A DNA stretch of 64,000 nucleotides from Reyranella aquatilis (GTDB taxonomy: Bacteria > Pseudomonadota > Alphaproteobacteria > Reyranellales > Reyranellaceae). Made by a program: the position numbers and the translations under genes. The notes under the pieces are model-generated. The model made no database searches. It was not told where the DNA came from and worked only from the letters and a program-made list of their open reading frames with translations. The DNA lies in contig NZ_JAJISD010000006.1 of NCBI RefSeq assembly GCF_020880995.1, positions 248,001 to 312,000 of the forward strand. Reading direction: 5' to 3'. Below, piece by piece: positions 8,197 to 18,011 of this stretch (its first letter is position 1; every line of letters starts with the position of its first letter).

Positions 8197-9705
8197 ATGG
8201 ACGTGCTTTCCGGCCTGGCACAGGGCTTCGCGGTCGCGCTCGACCCGATCAATCTCCTCTACTGCTTCATCGGCGTGTTCATCGGCACTCTGGTCGGAGT
8301 GCTGCCGGGCATCGGCCCGATCTCGGCCATGTCGCTGCTGCTGCCCGTCACGCTCTCCGGCTCACCCGAGTCGGGTATCATCATGATGGCCGGCATCTAC
8401 TACGGCTCGATGTACGGCGGCTCGACGACGGCGGTGCTGGTCAACATCCCGGGCGAGGCGGCGTCGGTCGTCACCTGTCTCGACGGCCACGAGATGGCCA
8501 AGCGCGGTCGTGCCGGCCCGGCGCTGGGCATCGCCGCCCTGGGATCGTTCGTCGCCGGCACCTTCGCCATCGTGGCGCTGATGCTGGTCGCACCGATGCT
8601 GGCCAAGGTCGCGGTGGCGTTCGGCCCGCCCGAGTATTTCAGCCTGATGGTGCTGGGTCTCACCATCCTGTCGTTCCTGACGCAGGGCTCGATGGCCAAG
8701 GCGCTGCTGATGGCGGCGGTCGGTGTCGTCATCGGCCTGATCGGTCTCGACCAGATCAACGCCATGCCGCGCCTCACCTTCGACCGCCTGGAGCTGGTCG
8801 ATGGCATCGGCCTCGTGCCCGTCGTCATGGGCCTGTTCGGCGTGGCCGAGATCCTGGCCAACATCGAGCAGCAGATCCGGCGCGACATCGTGCAGTCGCG
8901 GATCGGCAGCCTGCTGCCCTCGCGCGAGGACCTGAAGGCGAGCGCCGGGCCGGTCGGTCGCGGCACGCTGCTGGGCTTCCTGCTGGGCGTGCTGCCCGGC
9001 GGCGGCGCGGTGATCGCCTCCTTCGCCTCCTACGCGATCGAGAAGAAGCTGTCGCGCACGCCGGAGCGGTTCGGCAAGGGCGCCATCGAGGGTGTGGCCG
9101 GACCCGAGGCGGCCAACAACGCAGCGGCCGGCGGCGCCTTCATCCCGCTGATGACGCTCGGCATCCCGCCCAACGTCATCATGGCGCTGCTGCTGGGTGC
9201 TTTCGTGATCCACGGGCTGCAGCCCGGCCCGCTGATGATGAGCCAGAACCCCAAGGTCTTCTGGGGGATCGTCGCCAGCATGTATGTCGGCAACGTCATG
9301 CTGCTGGTGCTGAACATGCCGCTGATCGGCATGTGGGTTCAGGTGCTGAAGGCGCCCTACAAGATCCTGTTCCCGCTGATCCTGATGTTCTGCATCGTCG
9401 GCGTCTTCGCCTCGGGCAACGCGGTGTTCGACGTGTTCGTGATGATCGGCACGGGCCTGCTGGGCTATCTCATGCGCAAGTTCGGCTACGAGGCGGCGCC
9501 GCTGGTGCTGGCCTTCGTGCTGGGACCGATGCTGGAGAACAACCTGCGCAAGTCGCTGATCCTGAGCCAGGGTTCGTTCGACATCTTCGTCATGCGCCCG
9601 ATCTCGGTGGCCTGCCTTGCGCTCGCCGCGCTGTTGCTGATCGCGCCGCTCCTTCCCGCGCTCCGCAAGAAGCGCGAGAAGGTGGCGCTCGACGTGACCG
9701 AGTAG
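8197..9705 (+). CDS. tctA: Tripartite tricarboxylate transporter large permease TctA
   Basis: A 502-residue permease with about twelve transmembrane helices, the transport channel of the tripartite tricarboxylate system that moves a carboxylate using the ion gradient. Diagnostic stretches are GVLPGIGPISAMSLLLPVT near residue 30, YYGSMYGGSTTAVLVNIPGE, GVLPGGGAVIASFASYAIEKK and PEAANNAAAGGAFIPLMTLG. It starts 3 bp after tctB and ends one base before the convergent phytase-like gene, so no room remains for a separate terminator. Substrate unknown; tricarboxylates, tartrate, terephthalate and others are used by relatives. Confidence 0.95.
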   Translation: MDVLSGLAQGFAVALDPINLLYCFIGVFIGTLVGVLPGIGPISAMSLLLPVTLSGSPESGIIMMAGIYYGSMYGGSTTAVLVNIPGEAASVVTCLDGHEMAKRGRAGPALGIAALGSFVAGTFAIVALMLVAPMLAKVAVAFGPPEYFSLMVLGLTILSFLTQGSMAKALLMAAVGVVIGLIGLDQINAMPRLTFDRLELVDGIGLVPVVMGLFGVAEILANIEQQIRRDIVQSRIGSLLPSREDLKASAGPVGRGTLLGFLLGVLPGGGAVIASFASYAIEKKLSRTPERFGKGAIEGVAGPEAANNAAAGGAFIPLMTLGIPPNVIMALLLGAFVIHGLQPGPLMMSQNPKVFWGIVASMYVGNVMLLVLNMPLIGMWVQVLKAPYKILFPLILMFCIVGVFASGNAVFDVFVMIGTGLLGYLMRKFGYEAAPLVLAFVLGPMLENNLRKSLILSQGSFDIFVMRPISVACLALAALLLIAPLLPALRKKREKVALDVTE

Positions 9706-9706
9706 G

Positions 9707-11077
9707 TTACTTCGCCTTCAGGAGGTCGGTGACCCTCAGGAGGATCAGCTCGTTGTCGTCGGACTTGCCGAGCGCCCGGCCCGACGAGAAGGGCAGGTTG
9801 TTGTCGTTGCCGACGATGATGTGGTCGGCATCGACCACGTCGACGTTCTCGATGGTGAAGAACGGGAAGGTGAGCTTGCCGTCCTTCGCACCGGCGCGCG
9901 CCACCTTGTTCGGGTCCTGGATATCCATCAGGTCGATGTAACCGACCTTCTTCACGAAGCCATCGGCATCGGCCTGGCTCATGTCGATCTTGTAGATGCG
10001 CTTGAACTTGGCCGGCACGTTGAAGCAGTCGGCCTTGATCGCGCCGTCCCTGCAGGCCTGCGCCGCGTCGCCCTCGGTGTCGTCGCGCTCGATGATCAGG
10101 CCGGTGCTGGCGTCGATCATGTTGAAGTCGCCGATGGCGTTGCCCGGCGCTTCGAGCGTGTACTTGAAGCTCCTGCCCGTGTACTCGCCCTTGGCCACGT
10201 CGAACTCGAGGATGCGCAGGAAGCGCTTGCCGTCCCTGGCTTCCATCTCGCCCGATTCGGTCATCAGCGGACCTTCGAGCAGCGGATAGAGGAACCTGCC
10301 GTCGGGCGACTGGGCCATGCCCTCGAAGCCCTTGCTGCGCCGGACTTCGAACTTCACCGCGCCGGGCGCACCCGGCAGGGTCATTGCCGGATGATCGGGT
10401 GAGCGCACGAGCTTGCCGTCGACCTTGGTCTCGAAGACCTGCAGGACCTTGCCGCTCTTGTCCGTCTTGATCAGGTAGGGGCCGAACTCTTCGCCGAACC
10501 AGAGGTAGTCGCCGATCGGCTGCACCGATTCGAGGTCGAAGTCGCCGCCGGTGAGATAGCGCTTCGGCGTGTTCTCATTGACGATGCGGAACGGCACCTT
10601 GCGGTCGGGGTCGCTGAGGAAGCCCGTGGAGACGCGCTCGACCGTTCCCGCCTTCCAGTCCGGCCTGACGATGTGGAACATCAGCATGGCGTCCGGCGAG
10701 TTCGCCTTGCTGCCGAAGCCGTTGTCGCTGATCGTGAGATAGGAGCCGTCCGGCAGCTTGCGGATGCCCGAGAAGCCCTGCACCGGCTGGCCCTTGAACG
10801 GGAGGCTGAGCCCGGTGGGCCGCGGTGCCGCCTTGTCCGACAGCGCCGACATGCCGGGCACGCTCTCGGGCGCGTCGACCCGCTGGCCGGCGGGGCCGGC
10901 GTAGCGGCCGGAGATCTGGAGGTCCTGCGGCGCATCGGCCGGGGCGGGGACGAGGGTCATCGCCGGCAGGATCGCGTGGCCTTCCAGCGTGGCGGAATAC
11001 TTCGTCTGAGCCGAGGCGGGGAGAGCCGCCAGCAGCAGGGCGGTGGCGGAGGTCGCAAGCAGCAGATGGGATTTCAT
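9707..11077 (-). CDS. Secreted esterase-like/phytase-like domain protein
   Basis: A 456-residue exported protein with a clear Sec signal peptide (KSHLLLATSATALLLAALP then ASAQ). The mature part matches the phytase-like beta-propeller family: GFSGIRKLPDGSYLTISDNGFG, GGDFDLESVQPIGDYLWFGEEFGPYLI, KGFEGMAQSPDGRFLYPLLEGPL and DHIIVGNDNNLPFSSGR. These acidic loops suggest metal (calcium) binding. The activity of most members is untested; phosphoester hydrolysis in the periplasm is the usual guess. It lies divergent from a PhoX-like gene, which supports a shared role in organic phosphate use, although I see no convincing Pho box in the spacer. Confidence 0.85.
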   Translation of the reverse strand: MKSHLLLATSATALLLAALPASAQTKYSATLEGHAILPAMTLVPAPADAPQDLQISGRYAGPAGQRVDAPESVPGMSALSDKAAPRPTGLSLPFKGQPVQGFSGIRKLPDGSYLTISDNGFGSKANSPDAMLMFHIVRPDWKAGTVERVSTGFLSDPDRKVPFRIVNENTPKRYLTGGDFDLESVQPIGDYLWFGEEFGPYLIKTDKSGKVLQVFETKVDGKLVRSPDHPAMTLPGAPGAVKFEVRRSKGFEGMAQSPDGRFLYPLLEGPLMTESGEMEARDGKRFLRILEFDVAKGEYTGRSFKYTLEAPGNAIGDFNMIDASTGLIIERDDTEGDAAQACRDGAIKADCFNVPAKFKRIYKIDMSQADADGFVKKVGYIDLMDIQDPNKVARAGAKDGKLTFPFFTIENVDVVDADHIIVGNDNNLPFSSGRALGKSDDNELILLRVTDLLKAK

Positions 11078-11104
11078 GCCTGTCTCTTCATGAGGTGTGA
11101 CGAC

Positions 11105-11119
11105 CGCCTGCTACAGGCG
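11105..11119. promoter_or_regulatory. Inverted repeat in the phytase-like/phoX-like divergent spacer
   Basis: CGCCTG-CTA-CAGGCG is a perfect 6-bp palindrome with further partial symmetry outside it (GTGAC on the left, GTCAC on the right). It lies 28 bp upstream of the phytase-like start codon in the 153-bp divergent region. It could be an operator or a 5'-leader hairpin; nothing identifies the regulator. Confidence 0.3.
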
Positions 11120-11230
11120 TCACGCTACGGTTTGCTGACGGTGCTTGTGGATCGCACCGCAGGCCGGGCAAACTCGTAACGGAAACGCCACGATCGCCGG
11201 TTACCAGACGGGCTGTTTCCGGGAGTGGAC

Positions 11231-13162
11231 ATGGCTGCGCACAGCGACGACTTCATCGATCCCGACTCTATCGGCGTGAATGCCAGCACCGAGCCGTCGA
11301 TCGGCGAGTTGATCGAAAGGCGCCTCAGCCGGCGCGACGCGCTGAGAGGCTTGGCAGGCGTAGGTGTTGCCGCCTCGCTCGGCAGCCCGTTCGCGGTCAC
11401 CGACGCGCAGGCCCAGGTGAACGGACCCTCGACGCTCACCTTCAAGGAACTGGCGCACACGCTCGACGACACGCAGCATGTCGCCGACGGCTACGACATG
11501 CAGGTGCTGATCCGCTGGGGCGATCCCATCATCGGCGGCGGATTGGAATTCGATCCTGCAACCCTGACCGCGGCGGAGCAGGAGAAGCGATTCGGCTACA
11601 ACAACGACTATCTCGGCCTCTATCCGATGCCGGCCGGCAATCGCAGCGGCGACCGTTTCCTGATGGTCGTGAACCACGAATACACCAATCCGAACCTGAT
11701 GTTCGCAGGGCTGGGCAGTGGCCGCGGCGCCGCGCTGAAGGCCACGAAGGAGCAGGTGGCCGTCGAGATGGCGTCGGTCGGCGGCGCGATCATCGAGATC
11801 GCGCGTGAGGGCGCCGGCTGGAAGGTCGTGCCCGACAGCAAATACGCGCGCCGCCTCACCGCCACGACGCCGATGGAGATTTCGGGTCCGGCGGCGGGCC
11901 ATGCCAAGATGAAGACCTCCGCCGATCCGACGGGGACGCGCGTGCTGGGCACCTTCGGCAATTGCGCCGGCGGCAGTACGCCGTGGGGCACCTGGCTCAC
12001 CTGCGAGGAGAATTTCCACTTCTACTTCGACGGAGACGCGGCGCGCCTGGCCGATACCGAGCTCGGCAAGCGCTATGGCGTCGCCAAGGCGACCAACGCC
12101 TGGGGCCAGCATGTCGACCGCTTCAACTTCGACAAGGAACCGAACGAGCCCAACCGCTTCGGCTGGGTGGTCGAGACCGACCCCTACGATCCCGGCTCGC
12201 CGCCGATCAAACGCACGGCGCTCGGCCGCTTCAAGCACGAGGGTTGCACCTATGCGCTGGCAAAGGATGGAAGGGTCGTCTTCTACAGCGGCGACGACGA
12301 GCGCTTCGAGTACGTCTACCGCTTCGTCACGTCGAAGGCGTGGAATCCCAACGATCGCGCGGCCAACAAGAACCTGCTGGACGAAGGCACGCTCTCGGTC
12401 GCGCGGTTCGATGCTGACGGAAAGGTCGCGTGGCTGCCGCTGGTGCAGGGGCAGGGGCCGCTGACGGCGGAGAACGGCTTCGCGACCCAAGGCGACGTGC
12501 TGGTGAAGACGCGGCTGGCGGCCGATCTGCTGAAGCCGACGCCGATGGACCGGCCCGAGGACATCGAGACCAATCCCGTCAACGGCCGCGTCTATGTCGT
12601 GCTGACCAACAACGGTCTGCGCAAGCCGGATCAGGTGGACAAGGCCAACCCACGCGCCACCAACGATCACGGCCATATCCTGGAGATCGCCCCGAAGGAC
12701 GGCGATCACGCCGCGCCGGAGGGCACGTGGTCGATCTTCCTGCTGGCCGGCAAGCCCGGGCAGGATGCCGGCGCCCGCTATCATCGCGCCACGTCGGAGA
12801 ATGGCTGGCTGAGCTGCCCCGACAACATTGCCTTCGACAGCAAGGGTCGCATGTGGATCGCGACCGACGGTGCGCCTTCGGCGGCCGGCGTGGCCGACGG
12901 TGTCTACGCCGCCGACACGCTGGGGTTCGGCCGCGCGCTGACGCGCTGCTTCTACCAGGCGCCGACGGGCGCCGAAGTCTGCGGGCCGATCTTCACACCC
13001 GGTGACACCACCCTGTTCCTTGCCATCCAGCATCCTGGCGAGGACCGGAACTCGACCTTCGAGAAACCTTCGACGCGCTGGCCCGACTTCAAGCCCGGCA
13101 TGCCGCCGCGGCCGTCGGTGATCGCGATCACGAAGAAGGGCGGGGGCGTTATCGGGAGTTAA
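11231..13162 (+). CDS. PhoX-family (DUF839) Tat-exported phosphatase-like protein
   Basis: A 643-residue protein of the PhoX/DUF839 family, alkaline phosphatases using calcium and iron that are exported folded. A twin-arginine motif RRDALRGLAGVG lies at about residues 35-46 after an N-terminal extension, then a hydrophobic core and VTDAQAQ. Family landmarks are VNHEYTNP, NCAGGSTPWGTWLTCEENF, GRFKHEGCTY and RPEDIETNP, including the cysteine in NCAGG expected of PhoX. The ATG at 11231 is preferred over GTG at 11225 because GGGAG ends 5 nt before it. Divergent from the phytase-like gene. Phosphatase activity is inferred from family only. Confidence 0.85.
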   Translation: MAAHSDDFIDPDSIGVNASTEPSIGELIERRLSRRDALRGLAGVGVAASLGSPFAVTDAQAQVNGPSTLTFKELAHTLDDTQHVADGYDMQVLIRWGDPIIGGGLEFDPATLTAAEQEKRFGYNNDYLGLYPMPAGNRSGDRFLMVVNHEYTNPNLMFAGLGSGRGAALKATKEQVAVEMASVGGAIIEIAREGAGWKVVPDSKYARRLTATTPMEISGPAAGHAKMKTSADPTGTRVLGTFGNCAGGSTPWGTWLTCEENFHFYFDGDAARLADTELGKRYGVAKATNAWGQHVDRFNFDKEPNEPNRFGWVVETDPYDPGSPPIKRTALGRFKHEGCTYALAKDGRVVFYSGDDERFEYVYRFVTSKAWNPNDRAANKNLLDEGTLSVARFDADGKVAWLPLVQGQGPLTAENGFATQGDVLVKTRLAADLLKPTPMDRPEDIETNPVNGRVYVVLTNNGLRKPDQVDKANPRATNDHGHILEIAPKDGDHAAPEGTWSIFLLAGKPGQDAGARYHRATSENGWLSCPDNIAFDSKGRMWIATDGAPSAAGVADGVYAADTLGFGRALTRCFYQAPTGAEVCGPIFTPGDTTLFLAIQHPGEDRNSTFEKPSTRWPDFKPGMPPRPSVIAITKKGGGVIGS

Positions 13163-13164
13163 GA

Positions 13165-13245
13165 CTCATTGGAGCGCGCCACTCCAGTGGCGCTTATGCA
13201 CCGTCAGTCCAATGAGATATGAGCGCTACTGGAGTGGCGCGCTCC
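13165..13245. repeat. REP-like inverted pair (palindrome GCGCCACTCCAGTGGCGC), copy 1
   Basis: Two arms, 13171-13195 and 13221-13245, are complementary at 23 of 25 positions. Each arm is itself a hairpin: GCGCCACT-CC-AGTGGCGC at 13176-13193, and GCGCTACT-GG-AGTGGCGC at 13223-13240 with one G-T wobble. CTCATTGGA (13165-13173) and TCCAATGAG (13208-13216) add another inverted pair. The element lies between the convergent phoX-like and ychF genes. A second pair of the same design is at 40208-40287. Confidence 0.8.
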
Positions 13246-13348
13246 GTTGAGAAGCTTCGCGCCTCTGTTCTTGTCCATTCTGCGCCGAGTGAGCTCTCGC
13301 GCTTGGTTACAAGCGCTGCCGCTCACCAATGTTTGACGCGCAAGCGCA

Positions 13349-14446
13349 TTAAACATTGAACCTGAAATGGAAAACGTCGCCGTCCTTCACGGCGTACTCC
13401 TTGCCTTCCAGCCGCAGCTTGCCGGCATCGCGCGCGCCGGCTTCGCCGTTCAGGGCGACGTAGTCGTCGTAGGCGATGGTCTCGGCGCGGATGAAGCCCT
13501 TCTCGAAATCCGTGTGGATGACGCCGGCCGCTTCCGGCGCCTTGGCCTCGCGCCGCACCGTCCAGGCGCGGGCTTCCTTGGGGCCGACCGTGAAGAAGGT
13601 CACGAGGTCGAGCAGCGCGTAGCCCGCGCGCACGACGCGGGCGAGGCCGGTCTCCTCGAGGCCGAGCGACGACAGGTAGTCGCTCTGATCTTCGGCCGGG
13701 AGCTGCGCCACCTCGGCCTCGATGGCGGCGGAGATCACGACCGACGGCATGCCGCGTGACTTTGCGAAGGCCTCCGCCTTGGCGCTGTGCTCGTTGCCGG
13801 TCGCGGCCGAGCTTTCCTCGACGTTGAGCACGTACATCATCGGCTTGGCGGTGATGAGCTGCAGGCGGGAGAACACGGCGCGCTCGTCGTCCGTCAGCTT
13901 GGCCTCGCGGGCCGGCTTGCCGTCGCGCAGCGCGTCGAGCGCCTTCTTCACGACGGGGGCCTCGGCCGCTGCTTCCTTGTCGCCGCCCTTGGCCTTCTTC
14001 TCGAGATTGGGCAGGCGCTTCTCGAGACTGTCGAGGTCCGCCAGCATCAGCTCGGTCTCGACGACCTCGGCATCGCGCACGGGATCGACATTGCCCGAGA
14101 CGTGCGTGACGTCGCCATCCTCGAAGCAGCGCAGCACATGGGCGATCGCATCGACCTCGCGGATGTTGCCGAGGAACTGGTTGCCGAGGCCTTCGCCCTT
14201 CGACGCCCCCTTCACGAGACCCGCGATGTCGACGAATTCGAGCTGCGTGTTGATGATCTTGGCCGAGCCCGCGATCGCGGCGAGCTTGTCGAGCCGCGGG
14301 TCGGGCACCGCGACGCGGCCGACGTTCGGCTCGATGGTGCAGAACGGATAGTTGGCCGCCTGCGCCGCCTGCGTGGCGGTCAGCGCGTTGAACAGGGTCG
14401 ACTTGCCGACATTGGGCAGGCCGACGATTCCGCAGTTGAAACCCAT
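13349..14446 (-). CDS. ychF: Redox-regulated ATPase YchF (Obg-family)
   Basis: A 365-residue P-loop ATPase of the universally conserved YchF/OLA1 group, associated with ribosomes and stress response. The P-loop is GLPNVGKS at about 8-15, followed by NYPFCTIEPNVGRVAVPD. The base-recognition motif reads NVEE in place of NKxD, as expected for the ATP-preferring YchF. VDIAGLVKGASKGEGLGN is the switch II region and the C-terminal TGS-like domain ends in KDGDVFHFRFNV. Length is normal. It lies three bases after pth in the same direction, a common arrangement. Confidence 0.97.
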   Translation of the reverse strand: MGFNCGIVGLPNVGKSTLFNALTATQAAQAANYPFCTIEPNVGRVAVPDPRLDKLAAIAGSAKIINTQLEFVDIAGLVKGASKGEGLGNQFLGNIREVDAIAHVLRCFEDGDVTHVSGNVDPVRDAEVVETELMLADLDSLEKRLPNLEKKAKGGDKEAAAEAPVVKKALDALRDGKPAREAKLTDDERAVFSRLQLITAKPMMYVLNVEESSAATGNEHSAKAEAFAKSRGMPSVVISAAIEAEVAQLPAEDQSDYLSSLGLEETGLARVVRAGYALLDLVTFFTVGPKEARAWTVRREAKAPEAAGVIHTDFEKGFIRAETIAYDDYVALNGEAGARDAGKLRLEGKEYAVKDGDVFHFRFNV

Positions 14447-14449
14447 GAT

Positions 14450-15103
14450 CTACTCTTTGCTGTGCTCTTTGCCGTTCTGGGCGCCCTTGATGTCGAGGCG
14501 GGCCGGAAGGTCGGGAGGCGGCGCGAGATGCGCCACCCGGCTCATGTACTTCTCGTCGGCCTTGGCGCCGCCTTCGACCAGCAGCGCCGCTTCCTCGGCC
14601 AGTGCGCTCAGCACCTTCGGGACCCAGCCGGTGCTGGGATCACGCTCGTCGCGCTCGAAGTCGCGCAGCACCCAGTGCAGCACCAGGTCCTTGTGGCCCG
14701 GATGACCGATCCCGATGCGGACGCGGCGATAGTCCTTGCCGACATGGGCGTCGATGTCGCGCAGGCCGTTGTGTCCGCCGGCGCCGCCGCCCTTCTTCAT
14801 GCGCACCCGTCCGGGCGCGATGTCGAGTTCGTCGTGGAAGACGACCAGACGGTCGAGCGGCACCTTGAGGAAGCGCACGGCTTCGCCCACGGCCTTGCTC
14901 GATTCGTTCATGAACGTCATCGGTTTCAGGGCGATGACGCGCTCGCCGCCCAGATGGCCCTCGGCCACCTCGCCGTTGAAACGCGAACGCCACGGGGAGA
15001 AGACACGGCGGCGGACGATCTCGTCCACCGCCATGAATCCCACATTGTGCCGGTGCCCCGCATAGCGCGGCCCGGGATTGCCGAGCCCGACCAGCAGAAG
15101 CAT
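14450..15103 (-). CDS. pth: Peptidyl-tRNA hydrolase
   Basis: A 217-residue enzyme that releases peptides from stalled peptidyl-tRNA in the cytoplasm. [19 protein letters not shown] places the catalytic His at 19; [10 protein letters not shown] carries the substrate-binding Asn and [20 protein letters not shown] carries the catalytic Asp and the basic loop, with GHNGLRDI following. The C-terminus has about 25 extra residues rich in charged and polar amino acids compared with E. coli Pth (194 aa). It sits between rplY and ychF, a conserved order in many proteobacteria. Confidence 0.97.
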   Translation of the reverse strand: MLLLVGLGNPGPRYAGHRHNVGFMAVDEIVRRRVFSPWRSRFNGEVAEGHLGGERVIALKPMTFMNESSKAVGEAVRFLKVPLDRLVVFHDELDIAPGRVRMKKGGGAGGHNGLRDIDAHVGKDYRRVRIGIGHPGHKDLVLHWVLRDFERDERDPSTGWVPKVLSALAEEAALLVEGGAKADEKYMSRVAHLAPPPDLPARLDIKGAQNGKEHSKE

Positions 15104-15130
15104 CGACGGAGCGGAGCCTTCGCCCGCCCG

Positions 15131-15817
15131 TTACTTCTTCGCCGGAGCGGGCGCCTTGGCGCCTGCCGCCGGAGCTGCCGCCGCGGCCGCACCCGCCGCC
15201 GGCGCCGCGCCGTCGGCCGGAGCCGCTTCCGTCGCGGCCGCTTCGCGCGCCACGGTCGGGGCGGCGATCGAAGCCACCGTCGCGTTCTTGTCGCGCGTCA
15301 CGACCCGAACGCTCTCGGGGATGTTCAGCGTCGACATGTGGATCGAGTGGCCGATCTCGAGACCGGTCAGGTCGACCTCGAAATACTCCGGAATGGAGCT
15401 GGCCTTGGTACGCACGGTGATCTCGTGCAGCACCACGTTCAGCACGCCGCCGCGCTTGATGCCGGGCGACGCCAGCTCGTTGCGGAAGTGCACGGGCACC
15501 TGCACGGTGATGATCGACTCAGGGCCGATGCGCAGGAAGTCGAGATGGAGGGGCTTGTCCGTCACCGGATCGACCTGCACGTCGCGCGGCAGGACGTCGT
15601 AGTCCGTGCCATCGACGGCGATCTTCATCAGGTGGTTGAAGTAGCCTTCCTTGTGAAGCTCGCGCTCGATCGTCTTCGGCTCGACGGCGATCATCACCGG
15701 GGGCTGCTTGTCGCCGTAGATCACTGCGGGAATCAGTCCATCGCGACGGCTGGAACGGGCGCCCCCTTTACCGGCCCGATCCCGCATCTTCGCGACGACT
15801 TTGGTCGTCTCTGCCAT
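15131..15817 (-). CDS. rplY: Ribosomal protein bL25 (general stress protein CTC form)
   Basis: A 228-residue long-form bL25 that binds 5S rRNA in the large subunit. The N-terminal domain contains RDRAGKGGARSSRRDGLIPAVIYG (typical RNA-binding opening) and LPRDVQVDPVTDKPLHLDF; the CTC domain follows at about 95-185 with GLEIGHSIHMSTLNIPESV. From about 190 the tail is almost only Ala, Pro, Gly and Glu and ends APAPAKK, a low-complexity extension common in alphaproteobacteria. RBS and operon position directly upstream of pth support the start at 15817. Confidence 0.96.
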   Translation of the reverse strand: MAETTKVVAKMRDRAGKGGARSSRRDGLIPAVIYGDKQPPVMIAVEPKTIERELHKEGYFNHLMKIAVDGTDYDVLPRDVQVDPVTDKPLHLDFLRIGPESIITVQVPVHFRNELASPGIKRGGVLNVVLHEITVRTKASSIPEYFEVDLTGLEIGHSIHMSTLNIPESVRVVTRDKNATVASIAAPTVAREAAATEAAPADGAAPAAGAAAAAAPAAGAKAPAPAKK

Positions 15818-15893
15818 CTCACATCTCCTTGGGTTGCTCTGTCATCGCGGCGTGGCCTCCAGGGGTGCCCATCGCCGGATCTCTTGAAATTCC

Positions 15894-16826
<933 letters not shown>

Positions 16827-16971
16827 GGATCGCGTCCCTCGCGCCGGGGCGGGATATCGTTAAGCCGTTGATCTAAAACGACAAAACGGCCATCCCTGGC
16901 CGCGACGGGGCGGAACATACCAATGAGTCGGTGGTCTGTAAACGCCCTGAAATACGGGGCTTTCGCTCACC

Positions 16972-17880
16972 TCAGTAGGGCACCTTGTCGTCGATCATGA
17001 TGATGCGATGAAGCCGGCGCACCTGCGTCGCCTCGTCCCATTCGCTGGCCCGGTGCAGGCTGCAGCGGTTGTCCGACATCAGCACGTCCCCCGGCTGCCA
17101 GCGATGCTGGTAGGAGAAGCGGTCCTGGATCATGTGCTGCAGCAGTTCGTCGTAAAGGGCCTGTGCCTCGTCGGCGGGCATGCCGTCGATGCAGGAGCCC
17201 CATTCGCCGCCCAGGTAGAGGCCGCGCTTGCCGATCTCCGGATGGGTGCGGACCAGCGGATGGACGACGTCGGGGATCTTAAGGCGCTCGGCCTCCGCCT
17301 CTTCCTCCGTCGCTTCGGGGAAGAGATTGCGGAACAGGCGGGCGCGGCTGTGCAGCACCTTCAATCCGTCGATCTCCGCGCGCTTGGCGTCGGGCAGGGC
17401 CTCGTAGGCGGCGATGCCGTTTGCATAGCGTGTGTCACCCTGACCCTCGGGCACCTGGATGGCGTGCAGATAGGTGAACAGGCCGGGTTCGGGCAGGTGG
17501 TAGTGGTCGGTGTGCCAGTTGAGGCCGACTTTCGGAGAGCCGACCCTCGCCTGATCCTCGTGCACGTTGCCGACCACGAAGATCTCGTGGTGATCCGGCA
17601 GGCAATAGTGCCTTAGCGAGTGCAGGTCGGGGCGCCCGCCGAAGCGGTTGGCGAAGGCGAGATAGCCGGCCGGCGAGAGCTTTTCCTGGCCGCGGAACAG
17701 CAGCAGCGTGCGCGCCACGCAGGCGGCGCGGATGATCGCGATCATCTCATCGTCATGGTCATCGCTGAGGTCGATGCCCTCGATCGACGTCGCGACATTC
17801 TCGGCGAGATCGGTGACGACGAGCCCGCGCGCGGCAGCGGCGCTGCGCCAATCGAACGACGGATCGACCTGTGCGGTCAT
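16972..17880 (-). CDS. TauD/TfdA-family 2-oxoglutarate-dependent dioxygenase
   Basis: A 302-residue non-haem iron, 2-oxoglutarate-dependent oxygenase. The metal ligands are His123 and Asp125 in NWHTDHYHLP, with the distal His near residue 274 in SDNRCSLHRASEWD, and the Arg for 2-oxoglutarate a few residues later in VRRLHRIIM. The start is set at 17880; the frame is open to 17961 but that extension lies in the promoter gap of the divergent transporter genes. Members open taurine, alkylsulfonates, 2,4-D and similar compounds. The adjacent polar amino-acid ABC genes hint at a nitrogenous or sulfonated substrate, which is inference only. Confidence 0.88.
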   Translation of the reverse strand: MTAQVDPSFDWRSAAAARGLVVTDLAENVATSIEGIDLSDDHDDEMIAIIRAACVARTLLLFRGQEKLSPAGYLAFANRFGGRPDLHSLRHYCLPDHHEIFVVGNVHEDQARVGSPKVGLNWHTDHYHLPEPGLFTYLHAIQVPEGQGDTRYANGIAAYEALPDAKRAEIDGLKVLHSRARLFRNLFPEATEEEAEAERLKIPDVVHPLVRTHPEIGKRGLYLGGEWGSCIDGMPADEAQALYDELLQHMIQDRFSYQHRWQPGDVLMSDNRCSLHRASEWDEATQVRRLHRIIMIDDKVPY

Positions 17881-18011
17881 GGCGGACTCCTTCCGTGGCA
17901 CCGTTATTGCAGTTTCCCAGGGCAGGGACCTGGATCGACCTCTGGGCCAACACCACTGCAAGCGCTGTGCCGCGGACCCTCGTGGCGACAGGCCTATCGA
18001 GGATGGATGTC

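Noticed and set aside
11078-11230. Pho box between the phytase-like and PhoX-like genes
   Set aside because: No pair of CTGTCAT-like repeats at 11-bp spacing is visible; only the palindrome at 11105-11119 is reported.
16827-16971. Possible tRNA or small RNA between prs and the dioxygenase
   Set aside because: I found short hairpins (CGGCCA-TCCC-TGGCCG) but no tRNA cloverleaf, CCA end or consistent promoter.
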